In this document: in pieces, positions 9,807 to 18,873 of the stretch
How the letters are laid out: every line of letters starts with the position of its first letter
Position numbering within the stretch: the stretch's first letter is position 1
Source: UBA10649 sp963700745
GTDB taxonomy: Bacteria; Actinomycetota; Actinomycetes; S36-B12
Assembly: GCA_963700745.1 (NCBI GenBank)
Contig: CAVOYT010000012.1
Location: 1 to 64,000 of the forward strand
Direction: 5' to 3'
Length of the DNA stretch: 64,000 nt
Made by a program: the position numbers and the translations under genes
Notes under the pieces: model-generated
The model's database searches: none
What the model was told of the DNA's origin: nothing
Seen by the model: only the letters and a program-made list of their open reading frames with translations

Positions 9807-9931
9807 GTCTTCGCGAATCCGACACGCAGTTCCTCGCCGCGGTCGGCCACACGAGCGTCGATCCGCAGCCGCAGCCGGGTGTCCCCGAGCACGACGATGT
9901 CCCCCTCGAGGGGTCCGTACTCGCGACTCAT
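9804..9931 (-). CDS. ureC: Urease alpha subunit, first ~43 residues only
   Basis: The fragment starts with MSREYGPLEGDIVVLGDTRL and continues to DRGEELRVGFAKTG before the join. It lines up with the UreC N-terminus, where FGPTVGD-RLADT and a GEE-FGGGK segment occur, but GFAKTG in place of FGGGK is divergent. Its ATG at 9931 shares ATGA with the probable ureAB stop. The active-site domain is missing, so activity cannot be judged. Confidence 0.6.
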
Positions 9932-10681
9932 GAGCCGTCCCCCTCTCGAGCGCCCCGGCCGGCGGCCATGAGCGCCGCCACCGCACCGGACGCTGAGCCC
10001 GCGATCGCCCACCGCAAGGCCGTCGACGACGTCGAGGTAGCCGCAGGAGCGCAGGGTGGCGAGCGCACGGGCGCGCACCTCCGGGTCATCGAGAGCGCCG
10101 TCGACCGCCCCCGAGTTGCCGATCATCACCCGCGCCCCGGTGATGGGCAGGATCGGCAGCCGGACCCGTTCGCCGGCACGGATCCATACCGTCTCGCCCG
10201 TGGGCACCGCGAGCCGCATGCCGAACGCGGCCGATCGGTCCAGCCGCAGCCGCGGGTTGACCTCGGCGAGGTGGATGTGCGAGGTGAGCCCGATGTCGGT
10301 GGTGGCCTCGTTCGTGATGTCCAGCTCCCCGGTGCCGGCCGGCGGCGCCTCCTCCTGCGTGGGTCCGCCGTCGACGCCGACGCCGAAGGGGTCCTTGACC
10401 ACCACGAGCCGGGTTCCGTCGTCGAACCGGGCCTCCACGCGGATCTCGTCGAGCGCCATGGGCACATCCGGGAGCACGTCGTGGGCTCCGAGAAGGAGGC
10501 GGCCACGGTCACGGGCCTCGACCATGCTCAATCCGTCGCGGGCCCACTCGCAGACCGCATCGGCGATCAGGGCCCGTGCCTCCGGGACGTTCAGTCGCAG
10601 GCCCCGGTCGCGGCGGCGCTGCGCCAGCGAGGCCTGGAGGTGCAGCAGCAGGCGGTCGCTCTCTCCGGGGGTCAGGGGCAT
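9928..10681 (-). CDS. ureAB: Fused urease gamma-beta subunit
   Basis: The first ~100 residues (LTPGESDRLLLHL, LNVPEARALIADAVCEWARD) are urease gamma. The part from about residue 110 (DITNEATTDIGLTSHIHLAE, VNPRLRLDRSAAFGMRLAVP) is urease beta. Such fusions are known in actinobacteria. The span is not a multiple of three and the frame stays open into ureC, so one indel lies near the 3' end; with it corrected a TGA at 9928-9930 would overlap the ureC ATG. Its own ATG comes one base after the stop of the amidohydrolase gene, so the three genes are one operon. Confidence 0.8.
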
Positions 10682-10682
10682 G

Positions 10683-12298
10683 TCACCCTCCGTGGACGCG
10701 GTGCCCATCGCACCAGGTGCCGAGGACCTGGATGCCCTCGATCGCCATCGGTGGCACCCTACGCGGATCCTGGTCCAGCAGGACCACATCGGCCCGGGCG
10801 CCCCGGCGCAGTGACCCGCCGCGATCGTCGCCGGCCTGGTACGCGACGCCGGCCGTATACGCGGTGAGCGCCTGCTCGACCGTCAGCCGCTCCATCGGCA
10901 GCCACGACGGGCCGTCCGGCGACGCCTGCCGGGTGACCGCGACCTGGATACCGGCCAGCGGCTCGTGCCGGGTGACCGGCCAGTCGCTGCCGAACGACAC
11001 CGGCGCCCCCGAGTCGAGGATCGTGCGCATGAGGTACTGCCGGGCGGTGCGGTCCTCGCCCAGCCGCGGCGCCGTCAACTCCGTCTGGGTGACGTCGTAC
11101 TTCGCCCAGTAGGGCTCGAAGTTCGCGATGACGCCCAGCCGTGCGAACCGGCCGATGTCGGCAGCGTCCACGAGCTGGGCGTGGGCGATCGTCGCTCGTC
11201 GGTCCCGCCGGCCGTTGACCGCCTCCGTGTACTCGATCGCGTCCAGCGCCGTGCGTGCTGCCGCGTCGCCGATCGCGTGGATGTGCGGACTGAAGCCGAG
11301 GGCATCGACGGCCGCCACTGCCTGCTTGAGCTCCTCGGGTTCCCAGTTCGGGAGCCCGGTCGAGTGCGGGCAGTCGCAGTAGGGCTCCAGCATCGCTCCG
11401 GTGCCGGACTCGATGACCCCGTCGGCGAAGAACTTGATGGTGGTGGCGCTGAGCCTGCCGGGGGCCGCTGCGGCCACCCGCTCTCGGGTCTCGGCGAAGT
11501 CGGCCAGCTGGTCCCGCCAGGTGTTCGGGTCGCACCAGAGCCCCAGGTCGGCGCGGAAGCGCAGCACTCCCTCCTCGGCCGCGGCGAGCCACGAGTCGAC
11601 GTCATGCGGCTCGACCCACGCGTCCTGCACCCACGCGATCCCGGCCGACGCGAAGTTCGCCGACGCGATCGTGAGCGCGTCCAACGCCTGCTCGCGCGTC
11701 ATGGGCGGCAGAAGGTCGTAGACCGGGCGCCAGGCGCCCCACTCGCGAAGGGTGCCGACCAGGCTGCCCTCGCTCATCGCGGACGATCTCGCCATCGTGC
11801 GGCTGCGGGGTGTCCGCGGTGTAGCCCACTCGTCGCAGCGCCTCGGAGTTCACCCAGACCGTGTGGTAGTCCGAGGCGCGCACGACCACCGGACGATCGG
11901 GCACCTCGGCATCGAGCCACTGCGCGAGGAAGATGCCCCCCGGGGCCAGCGACTGGTCGAAGCCCTCGCCGCGCACCCACTCCGCCTCGGGATGCTCGCG
12001 CGCCCACCGGCCGACGGCCGCGGCGACCCTGCTGGGGACTGTCGTGCTCCTGCACCGGCGCGAGCGCACGCTCGAAGCCGCCGGCGATCGCATGCACATG
12101 GCCGTCGCGGAACGCACTGCACACGAATCCCCCGCCGCCGTCGACCACCAGCTCGGCCGGCACGGCGAGGGCCTCTTCGCCCAGCGCCAGGATCCCGTCG
12201 TGATCGAAGGCGATCGCGTCGGATTCGCTGGCGAGGCCAGTGGCGGGGTCAGGCGGCCCGCACCAGACCACGGCGTTGACGATGCGCGTGACCGTCAC
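10683..12298 (-). CDS. Amidohydrolase family protein (YtcJ type), two frameshifts
   Basis: A metal-dependent hydrolase of about 538 residues. It begins VTRIVNAVVWCGPPDP, with a metal-site region RDGHVHAIAGG, then EWVRGEGFDQS, SATTIKFFADGVIESGTGAM, SPHIHAIGDAAARTALDAIE, ATIAHAQLVDAADIGRFARL, SFGSDWPVT and a C-terminal DVVLLDQDP. These match the amidohydrolase-3 group that contains YtcJ; most members have unknown substrates. Frames change near 12,045 and 11,785. GTG at 12298 follows a good ribosome site (GGAGAGG). It is the first gene of the urease operon, one base from ureAB, so its product may feed urea or another amide into it; that is inference. Confidence 0.8.
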
Positions 12299-12377
12299 GA
12301 TGACCTCTCCGGGACCGACCGGTCCCGCACACGTACCCAAGTCCGGGCGCCGGCCCCTGATCGGAGATAGTGGGCCC

Positions 12378-12947
12378 ATGCCCGACACCCTGCTGATCCG
12401 TCCGGCAACCGAGGCCGACCTGGACGCGGTCGGTGACCTCTGCGTCACGGCCTATGCCTCGGCGGGACACCTGGACCCGGCGGACGTCTACGCCGAGACG
12501 CTCCGCGACGCCCGGACCCGGGCGGAGACGACGGAGATCCTGGTCGCCGAGCGTGACGACCGCATCGTGGGCACCGTGACCATCTGCCCGCCCGGCACTC
12601 CGTTCTCCGAGATCGGCCGGGCGGGCGAGAGCGAGTTCCGATTCCTGGCTGTGGCACCAGAGGCCTGGCGCACCGGCGTCGGCGAGGCTCTGGTGGACGC
12701 CTGCGAGGAGCGAGCCGTGGCCGCCGGCGACCGCGCGCACGTCATCTGCGTGATCGACACGAACGACGGCGCGCATCGGTTGTACGAGCGCCTCGGATTC
12801 GATCGGCTGCCGGAGCGGGACTGGAGCCCGCGCGAGGGCGTCTACCTGCTCGCCTACCGCGCGCGCTGCGTCCGGCTACCGGTCGCGGTCAGAGCAGGAT
12901 CGCGAGGATGTCGCCCTCACGGACGACGTCGCCCGCGGCGACGCTGA
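12378..12947 (+). CDS. GNAT acetyltransferase
   Basis: A single-domain GCN5-type N-acetyltransferase: IRPATEADLDAVGDLC at the start, ILVAERDDRIVGTVTI, the acetyl-CoA region FRFLAVAPEAWRTGVGEALV, and RLYERLGFDRLPERDW near the end. Its substrate is unknown. The ATG lies six bases after GATAGT, so the message may be leaderless. The last ~25 codons run over the end of the convergent biotinyl-carrier gene and look like read-through after a small error; the true end is probably near 12,880. Confidence 0.8.
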   Translation: MPDTLLIRPATEADLDAVGDLCVTAYASAGHLDPADVYAETLRDARTRAETTEILVAERDDRIVGTVTICPPGTPFSEIGRAGESEFRFLAVAPEAWRTGVGEALVDACEERAVAAGDRAHVICVIDTNDGAHRLYERLGFDRLPERDWSPREGVYLLAYRARCVRLPVAVRAGSRGCRPHGRRRPRRR

Positions 12948-13104
12948 TCTCCGTGACCTGCCCGGGAGCCTCCACGAGGACCGGGATCTCCATCTTCATG
13001 GACTCGAGGATGACGATGGTGTCGCCGACCGTGACCTCGTCGCCGACCTGCACCACGACCGAATGCACGGATGCGACCATCTCGGCTCGCAGCGTCTGCT
13101 CCAC
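12889..13104 (-). CDS. Biotin/lipoyl attachment domain protein (BCCP-like)
   Basis: A free-standing 71-residue carrier domain with ILESMKMEIPVL, whose lysine takes biotin, followed by the second half-repeat VAAGDVVREGDILAIL. It probably serves an acyl-CoA carboxylase encoded elsewhere. The GTG at 13104 has GGGAGA just upstream; longer open frame to 13347 is shadow coding of rsrA. Its place third in line after sigR and rsrA is common in Nocardioidaceae-type genomes. Confidence 0.85.
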   Translation of the reverse strand: MEQTLRAEMVASVHSVVVQVGDEVTVGDTIVILESMKMEIPVLVEAPGQVTEISVAAGDVVREGDILAILL

Positions 13105-13136
13105 GTGTTCTCCCTGTCGCCCCGTCTGGGAGGAGG

Positions 13137-13417
13137 CTAGTCGGCCGAGTCGCTCGAGCGGTAGGTGATCGACACCTGACGGATGCGCGCCACGATCTGG
13201 ACGCGCAGCCGCTCGGGCGCCTGCTCGCAGGCGCACGATCGGTGCACGAGGGACTTCACCGCCTGCTCCAGGCCGTACTGCCGAAGGCAGGGCCGCACTC
13301 GTCCAGGTGCTGGGCGATCCGCGCCCGGTCGGCGTCGTCCGCCTCACCGTCCAGGAAGTCGTAGACGAGGGCGAGGACCTCGGGGCAGTCGGTCTCGTGC
13401 GGGTTGCCGCAGCTCAT
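13137..13417 (-). CDS. rsrA: RsrA-type zinc anti-sigma factor, one frameshift
   Basis: About 93 residues: CGNPHETDCPEVLALVYDFL, then AQHLDECGPC, the HxxxCxxC zinc site of ZAS anti-sigma factors that release SigR when disulfides form, then SLVHRSCAC. The second Cys of the motif appears only if one C is restored in a run near 13,290 (GGCCC to GGCC). It follows sigR closely, as in the known SigR-RsrA pair. The ATG at 13417 probably overlaps the sigR stop. Confidence 0.85.
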
Positions 13418-13427
13418 GCCCATCACC

Positions 13428-14082
13428 CCCCTCGGTTCCGACGGCGGCCGGGATGAGGCCCCGCTCGATCGCGTAGTCCTCCAGCAGCTCGCGGAGCAGC
13501 TTGCGGCCGCGGTGAAGCCGGGACATGACCGTGCCCACCGGCGTGTCCATGATCTCGGCGATCTCCTTGTAGGAGAAGCCCTCGACGTCCGCGAGGTAGA
13601 CCGCCATCCGGAAGTCCTCGGGCACGGCCGCCAGTGCCTCGACGACGTCGGTGTCGGCCAGCCGGTCGAGCGCCTCGGCCTCGGCGGACCGCAGCCCGCG
13701 CGACGTGTGGCTCTCCGCCTCGGCGATCTGCCAGTCGGAGAGGTCGTCGGTGCCGGTCTGGTAGGGCTGGCGCTGCTTCTTGCGGTAGATGTTGATGTAC
13801 GTGTTCGTCAGGATGCGGAACAGCCAGGCCTTGAGGTTCGTGCCGTCCGTGAACGAGGCGAAGGCGGCGAACGCCTTCAGGTAGGTCTCCTGCACGAGGT
13901 CCTCGGCGTCGGCGGGATTGCGCGTCATGCGCATCGCCGCGCCGTAGAGCTGGTCGAGGTACTGCATCGCGTCGCGCTCGAAGCGCGCGACCCGCGCCTC
14001 CGTGGACTCCTCGGGAGCCGCGTCGGTGGTCGAGCTCCTCCGGCATCGCGGCCGGGCCGCCGTCAGCGGCGTCATCTGTCAT
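13428..14082 (-). CDS. sigR: SigR/SigH-type ECF sigma factor for disulfide stress
   Basis: Region 2 reads RFERDAMQYLDQLYGAAMRM followed by TRNPADAEDLVQETYLKAF and LKAWLFRILTNTYIN; region 4 reads VEALAAVPEDFRMAVYLADV then GFSYKEIAEIMDTPVGTVMS. This is the redox-responsive SigR/SigH group. The frame changes near 14,035, which makes the first ~15 residues uncertain (ATG at 14082 or a later start). A six-G run just before the natural stop is probably one base off; the stop would then overlap the rsrA start. A SigR-type promoter 90 bases upstream points to autoregulation. Confidence 0.9.
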
Positions 14083-14172
14083 CGGCGAACGAGCCTAGCC
14101 CGACGGCACCACCGGTCCGGTCGAGGGTCGACAGGCCACCGTCGGTGGCAGCGATGAGCAGCACACCGGCGC

Positions 14173-14199
14173 CAACGCGAGTCCCGCCGGCTTCATTCC
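14173..14199 (-). promoter_or_regulatory. SigR-type promoter of sigR
   Basis: On the minus strand GGAAT (14199-14195) is followed by exactly 18 bases and GTTG (14176-14173). Published SigR/SigH promoters follow GGGAAT-N18/19-GTT. It overlaps the stop codon of the preceding hydrolase gene and faces sigR, which fits the known autoregulation of this sigma factor. Confidence 0.75.
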
Positions 14200-14833
14200 A
14201 CGAACCCTCGGAGGAAGTCGATCGACCCGGAGGAAGCGCGACGCCCAGGTCGCCCCGCACGAGGGAATGGTCGCCTCCGACGACGGTCACGACCCGGATC
14301 GACCCGGCGCCTGGACCTCGATCTCCTCGGCGGCAGTCCCGAACGGATCCCGATCCCCCTGGATGACGAGCACCGGTCACCCCGCGTCCGACCAGCTCCT
14401 CGGCTCGGCTGGCCTCGGGACGGCCCGGCGGGTGCAGGGGGAAGGCGAGCGCCAGCACGCCCACGGCCCCGACCTCGACCGGCCGTCCGGCAGGCCACCC
14501 GGGCCCCGGCGGATCGCCCGCCCACCACGAGCGGGCCCGCGGAGCCGGAGCCGGCCGAGCACCTCCACCCACGCCGCGTCGAGGGTGGCGGGACGAGGGG
14601 CGATCCGGCGTCCGGCCACCCGCCACGGCTGGTCGACGAGCGACGACGCGGAATCCCGCACGGCAGCACGGCCGCGGCCACCTGCTGGAGGTCCCCGGCC
14701 TCCACTCCCGCCGCCCGCGCCGTGGCCGAGGACGAGGAGCGGCGCCGGTCGAGGCCCCCGTCGGGACGGCCCGATGGACGCGCGCGGTCCCCGCCGACGT
14801 CTCGATCAGGCGCACGGACCTGCGCACGCTCAT
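14193..14833 (-). CDS. Alpha/beta-hydrolase family protein, several frameshifts
   Basis: Pieces across frames give SVRRSVRLIETSAGTARVHR, a GHGAGGSVEAGDLQ segment, VDQPWRVAGRRIAPRPATLD, VGGRSAGARVACRTAG with the nucleophile-elbow serine, LALAFPLHPPGRPEASRAEE, and near the end a GGDHS segment carrying the likely catalytic His. This is the KAN/dienelactone-type hydrolase_11 group of unknown substrate. Four or more indels lie between 14,370 and 14,700. It starts 10 bases after the SRAP gene and is probably co-transcribed with it. Confidence 0.7.
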
Positions 14834-14843
14834 CGGCCGGTCC

Positions 14844-15605
14844 TCAGTGCGGCGTCGCCGAGGACGTCCTCGGCGGCAGGGGCGCGATCAGCTCGGGGCC
14901 GTTGTTCCGCACGCTGTTCACGGCGGTCGAGACCGGGTAGGCATCGAGGGCAGCCGCCGCCGCGGGCACCAGCAGGCCCGGCCACGTCCTGGGGCCGTTC
15001 GCCGGGTCGAGCCAGGTCTCCCAGTCGGCCCGGCCGATCGTCATCGGCATCCGGTCGTGGATCCGTCCCACGTCGTCGGAGGCCTCCGTGGTGATCACGG
15101 TGCAGGTCAGCCGCCACGCCTGGGGATCGTCGTCCGGCCGGGTCGGGTCGCGCCACCACTCGTAGAGCCCGGCCATCGCGAGGGACGACCCGTCCGCGGG
15201 ATGAATGAAGAACGGCTGCTTCAGCGGCTTGCCGCCCTTTCCGAGCGGCGCGTCGGGCGAGGTCGGGAGGTACCACTCGTAGTAGCCGTCGGCGGGGACG
15301 AGGCAGCGCCGCTTCGCGAACGCCCGACGGAACGCGGGCTTCTCGGCGACCGTCTCGGCTCGGGCGTTGATCATCCGGCTGCCGATGGACGGGTCCTTCG
15401 CCCAGGACGGGACCAGCCCCCAGCGCCCGATCACGAGCGCCCGCTCGCCCTGACGTCGTCCGTGACCCGGTCGACGACCAGGTAGACCTTCTTGGTGGGC
15501 GCGACGTTGTAGTCCGGCGCGGAGCTCCTCCTCCGGGGCCGCCTCGACCTCGAACTCCTCGACCAGCGCTGCCGGGTCCTTCGCCGCCGCATACCGTCCG
15601 CACAT
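14844..15605 (-). CDS. SRAP-domain DNA-protein crosslink enzyme (YedK/HMCES), two frameshifts
   Basis: The family covalently shields abasic sites in single-stranded DNA through Cys2. Here Met-Cys-Gly-Arg-Tyr starts the protein, so Cys2 is free after Met removal. The other site residues are visible: YNVAPTKKV (in the other frame), WGLVPSWAKD, NARAET, GYYEW and HDRMPM. Frames change near 15,515 and 15,455 and return, so net length is normal at about 253 residues. It is divergent from the copper-region genes. Confidence 0.85.
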   Translation of the reverse strand: MCGRYAAAKDPAALVEEFEVEAAPEEELRAGLQRRAHQEGLPGRRPGHGRRQGERALVIGRWGLVPSWAKDPSIGSRMINARAETVAEKPAFRRAFAKRRCLVPADGYYEWYLPTSPDAPLGKGGKPLKQPFFIHPADGSSLAMAGLYEWWRDPTRPDDDPQAWRLTCTVITTEASDDVGRIHDRMPMTIGRADWETWLDPANGPRTWPGLLVPAAAAALDAYPVSTAVNSVRNNGPELIAPLPPRTSSATPH

Positions 15606-15691
15606 GCCTGCAGCCTGCCACCTCGCCGGTCACGCGGAAAGGCACCGTCTCGACTCGGGGTAGAGGTGTCCGAGGCCGCCGGTGGGCCGCG

Positions 15692-15697
15692 TACACT
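15692..15697 (+). promoter_or_regulatory. -10 box TACACT for a leaderless start
   Basis: TACACT, six bases, then GTG at 15704. Same layout as the other leaderless starts in the window. Confidence 0.5.
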
Positions 15698-15703
15698 TCC
15701 GGC

Positions 15704-16247
15704 GTGACTTCGCAGGCGCAGCGACGGGCGCACCGCGCGCTGCTGACCTCGGTCGCGCTCACGGTCCTCACCATCGCCGGCCACACGGCCGGTCGGCGGC
15801 GGTCTCCCGGACGTCGTCGGACTCGCGCAGTCGTCCGGGGCTGTCCTTCGGGCTCGCCTTCGCCACCTCGGCTCGTCGCCTCAGCCGCGACTCGCCTGCT
15901 CGTCTTCCTCCTCGCCGGGCAGGCATTCCTGCACCTGGTCCTGACCTTCTCGTCAGCCCATGCCCACGGCGGCGCATGCCGCCGCACCGGACGCTCGGGC
16001 CATGATCGCCGGACACGTCGTCGCGGCGATCCTCGCCGCCGGCCTGCTCACTCATTCCGACGCCCTGATCGATCGCTGGCTCGCCTTCCTGAACGCGGTG
16101 CTCGGCACGCCCGCACCCGGATCGGCACCGACGTCTCGGGGCACCGGCCAGCCCACGCCAGCACCGGCACCCTCCTCACGCCTGCTCGACTCGCTGCTAC
16201 GCCAGGACACGCGCCGCGGCCCACCCGCTCTCCTCCCACTGGCCTGA
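15704..16247 (+). CDS. Small multi-pass membrane protein of the copper region, frameshifted
   Basis: About 180 residues with hydrophobic segments at ALLTSVALTVLTIAG, LLVFLLAGQAFLHLVLTF, ARAMIAGHVVAAILAAGLL and ALIDRWLAFLNAVLG, and a His-rich loop (SSAHAH, AAHAAAPD) between the second and third. The tail is Pro-rich. I know no name for it. Position directly before PCuAC, the membrane segments and the histidines suggest a part in copper delivery. Two indels lie between 15,800 and 15,960. Confidence 0.6.
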
Positions 16248-16348
16248 ACAGCTCACTGCCGGCCGAGCGTCTCGCACTCGCGGCGGTGCGACTCCACTTT
16301 CACGTTCGACATCCCTATTTCGCGATCCACCTACTTTGAGGACATCAC

Positions 16349-17000
16349 ATGCGTATTCACCTGCGTTCCACCCTGTCCCGAGCCATGCTCGGGGCGGCCG
16401 CCACGAGCCTCGCCGTCCTGGCGGTGGCCGCCCCTGCCCAGGCCCACGAGGCACCGAAGCCGGGAAAGACCTGCGCCACGTCGGGAATGACCGAGATCAA
16501 CCACGGCGACGTCTACGTCTGCACGAGCAAGACCGCCAGCGCCAAGCCCCGCTGGGGCACGGGCAAGGCCATCTCACGATCGCCGCTCACCGTCTCCGAC
16601 GGCTGGGCCAAGGCCGCCAGCACCGGCATGTCGGCCGCCTTCGGCATGGTCAAGAACCCGACCAGCAAGCCGATTCGGATCGTGGGCGCCTTCAGCTCCT
16701 ACTCGAAGGTCGTTCAGCTCCACGAGGTCGTCGACAAGAACGGCGCCATGGTCATGCAGCAGAAGACCGGCGGATTCGTCATCCCAGCCGGCGGCATGCT
16801 CGAGCTCAAGCCGGGCGGCAACCACCTGATGTTCATGGAGATCACCAAGCCCATCAAGGCCGGCACCCTGGTGCCGGTCACCCTGGTGACCTCCGACCGG
16901 CGCCCTCATGCGGACCAAGGTGCTCGGCAAGGTCTACAACGGCGCCAACGAGGACTACTCGGCGAGCTCCGGCAGCATGCCCAGCATGTCGGGAATGTAG
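16349..17000 (+). CDS. PCuAC-type periplasmic copper chaperone, one frameshift
   Basis: An exported Cu(I)-binding protein that feeds copper to CuA centres of cytochrome oxidase in characterised members. It has a signal peptide ending AAPAQA-HEA. The domain shows QLHEVVDKNGAMVMQQ and GGNHLMFM, the H-Mx10-M...HxM ligand set. An insert of about 60 residues with two Cys (KTCATSGMTEINHGDVYVC) precedes the domain and may bind metal or form a disulfide. A frame change near 16,905 is corrected to reach the Met/Ser-rich end (SMPSMSGM, TAG 17000). RBS GAGGAC precedes ATG. Confidence 0.85.
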
Positions 17001-17005
17001 GGACG

Positions 17006-18259
17006 GTGCCCGATTCCAGCCCCGCCCTCACCCGACGCGGCGTGCTGGCCGCCGGCGGCGCCGCACTACTCGGCGCCGCCGGCGGGTTCGCACTCGGGAC
17101 AGCACGCGCCGACGGCACCGGGTCGGCCTCCGCGCCGGTCCCGACGCCGACCACCGAGGCGACTGCGTCCCCGACTGCGACACCCGCTCCCAGCGGCGGC
17201 TCGCCGACCATCCCCTTCTACGGGACGCACCAAGCCGGAGTCGAGACCGAGCCGGCCCTGCTGCAGACCTTCGTCGGCCTGAACCTGCGAGAGCCCTCCC
17301 GCGACTCTCTGGAGGCAGTCCTTCGCCTCGTGACCGACGACGCCGCACGGCTCACCGGCGGTGAACCCGCTCTGGGCGATACCGAGCCCGAGCTGGCCGC
17401 CCATCCGGATCGCCTCACCGTGACGGTGGGTCTCGGCCGACCGTTGTTCGAGCGCGTCGGCCTGGAGGACCGGATCCCGGCCCAACTGCCCGAGCTGCCC
17501 GAGTTCAGCACCGACGCCTTCGAGGACCCCTGGTCGCAGACGGACCTGCTCCTCCAGGTGGGCAGTGACAACGCCGTCACGCTGGCGCACACGATCCGCA
17601 TGCTGACGAAGGACCTGTCCACCCTGACCGCGGTGGCGTGGACCCAACCGGGATTCCGATCACCGCGACCGGCCGTGCCCGGTGGCAGCACGACGCGCAA
17701 CCTCATGGGACAGGTCGACGGGACGATCAACCCGGAGGCCGGCGAGTTCGCCGACGTCGTCTGGATCGACGAGGGCCCCGAGTGGTACGCCGGCGGCACG
17801 ATCCTCGTCCTCCGCCGCATCCGGATGCTCATGGACACCTGGGAGATCCTCGACCGGACGACGCAGGAGACCGTCATCGGCCGCCACATCGACACCGGTG
17901 CCCCCCTCGGCGGCACGAGCGAGTCCGATCCCGTGCCCTTCGACGCAACCGACGACCTCGGCCTGCCGGTGATCCCGCAGGATGCCCACATCCGCGTGGC
18001 GCACGCGGCGACGCCCGCGGAGATGATCCTTCGGCGCCCGTACTCGTACGACAACGGGATGCGCGACGGAACCAATGACGTGGGACTGCTCTTCGCCGCG
18101 TACGCGCGGGACCCGCGCACCAGCTTCATTCCGATGCAGGAGCGCATCGCGGCGTCGGACGCCTTCAACCAGTGGAACACCACCATCGGCTCGTCGGCGT
18201 ATGTCATGCCCGGTGGTGTGGCCGAAGGCGGCTACCTGGCCGAGGACCTGCTCGCGTGA
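17006..18259 (+). CDS. Tat-exported DyP-type heme peroxidase
   Basis: A 417-residue dye-decolorising peroxidase. The N-terminus has the twin-arginine signal TRRGVLAAGGAALLG, a Thr/Ala/Pro linker to about residue 75, then the two ferredoxin-like halves. NLMGQVDGTINP holds the family GxxDG motif with the catalytic Asp; AHIRVAHA carries the likely heme-binding His, and MILRRPYSYDNG the distal Arg. It is complete. Best relatives are the EfeB-like A-type enzymes, but no EfeU or EfeO is nearby; the partners here are PCuAC and CopC. The stop overlaps the copC start (GTGA). Confidence 0.88.
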   Translation: MPDSSPALTRRGVLAAGGAALLGAAGGFALGTARADGTGSASAPVPTPTTEATASPTATPAPSGGSPTIPFYGTHQAGVETEPALLQTFVGLNLREPSRDSLEAVLRLVTDDAARLTGGEPALGDTEPELAAHPDRLTVTVGLGRPLFERVGLEDRIPAQLPELPEFSTDAFEDPWSQTDLLLQVGSDNAVTLAHTIRMLTKDLSTLTAVAWTQPGFRSPRPAVPGGSTTRNLMGQVDGTINPEAGEFADVVWIDEGPEWYAGGTILVLRRIRMLMDTWEILDRTTQETVIGRHIDTGAPLGGTSESDPVPFDATDDLGLPVIPQDAHIRVAHAATPAEMILRRPYSYDNGMRDGTNDVGLLFAAYARDPRTSFIPMQERIAASDAFNQWNTTIGSSAYVMPGGVAEGGYLAEDLLA

Positions 18260-18873
18260 GCCCGCGACATCGCGCTGTCGTGTTCGTGCGGGGCCTGCTC
18301 GTCCTGGGCCTGCTCGCTTCGCTGATGATCGTGGCCTCCGGCGGGCCGCGTCCAGGCCCATTCGTCCCAGACGGGCTCGGAGCCGGTCGCCGATGCGCGC
18401 CTCGACGATGCCCCGAACCGCGTCGTCATCACGTTCGACTCGCCCCTGATGGACATCGGCGCCGCATTGGTGGTGCGAGCAGCCGACGGCAGCGACGTGA
18501 CCAGCGGTCCGCCCGAGATCAACCGGAACGAGATCTCCGTTCCCGTACGGACCGACGTCGCCGGCGGCGAGTTCACGGTCGCCTACCGCGTCGTCTCCCA
18601 GGACGGTCACACCGTCACGTCCACCTTCGACTACACCGTGTTGGGCGGAGCGGATCCGGCGACGGCGACCCCCGAAGGAACGACGACGACTCTGCCGCAG
18701 AGCCGTCCACGTCACCGTCACCTCCCGGCACGTCACCGTCACCGTCGGCACCCTCGGACGTGGCGGCCAGCGAGGAGCCGGCGGACAGCGGCGGCATGCC
18801 CGTCCTTCTGCTCGTCGGCGGCCTCCTTGGCCTGACCGTCATCATCGTCGGAGCGATAGCCTTGCGACGATGA
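18256..18873 (+). CDS. copC: CopC-domain copper-binding protein with C-terminal membrane anchor, frameshifted
   Basis: An exported copper-resistance protein. An N-terminal hydrophobic segment is followed, after a frame change near 18,345, by QAHSSQTGSEP whose His would be the N-terminal Cu(II) ligand of CopC, then APNRVVITFDSPLMD and SQDGHTVTSTFDYTV. A Ser/Thr/Pro linker and a C-terminal helix (VLLLVGGLLGLTVIIVGAIA) anchor it to the membrane. A second frame change lies near 18,690. No CopD follows. Both ends overlap neighbours: GTGA with the DyP gene and ATGA with aroA. Confidence 0.8.
   Translation: MSPRHRAVVFVRGLLVLGLLASLMIVASGGPRPGPFVPDGLGAGRRCAPRRCPEPRRHHVRLAPDGHRRRIGGASSRRQRRDQRSARDQPERDLRSRTDRRRRRRVHGRLPRRLPGRSHRHVHLRLHRVGRSGSGDGDPRRNDDDSAAEPSTSPSPPGTSPSPSAPSDVAASEEPADSGGMPVLLLVGGLLGLTVIIVGAIALRR

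Noticed and set aside
17006..18259. Calling the DyP peroxidase efeB of an iron-uptake system
   Set aside because: No EfeU or EfeO gene is nearby; the neighbours handle copper.
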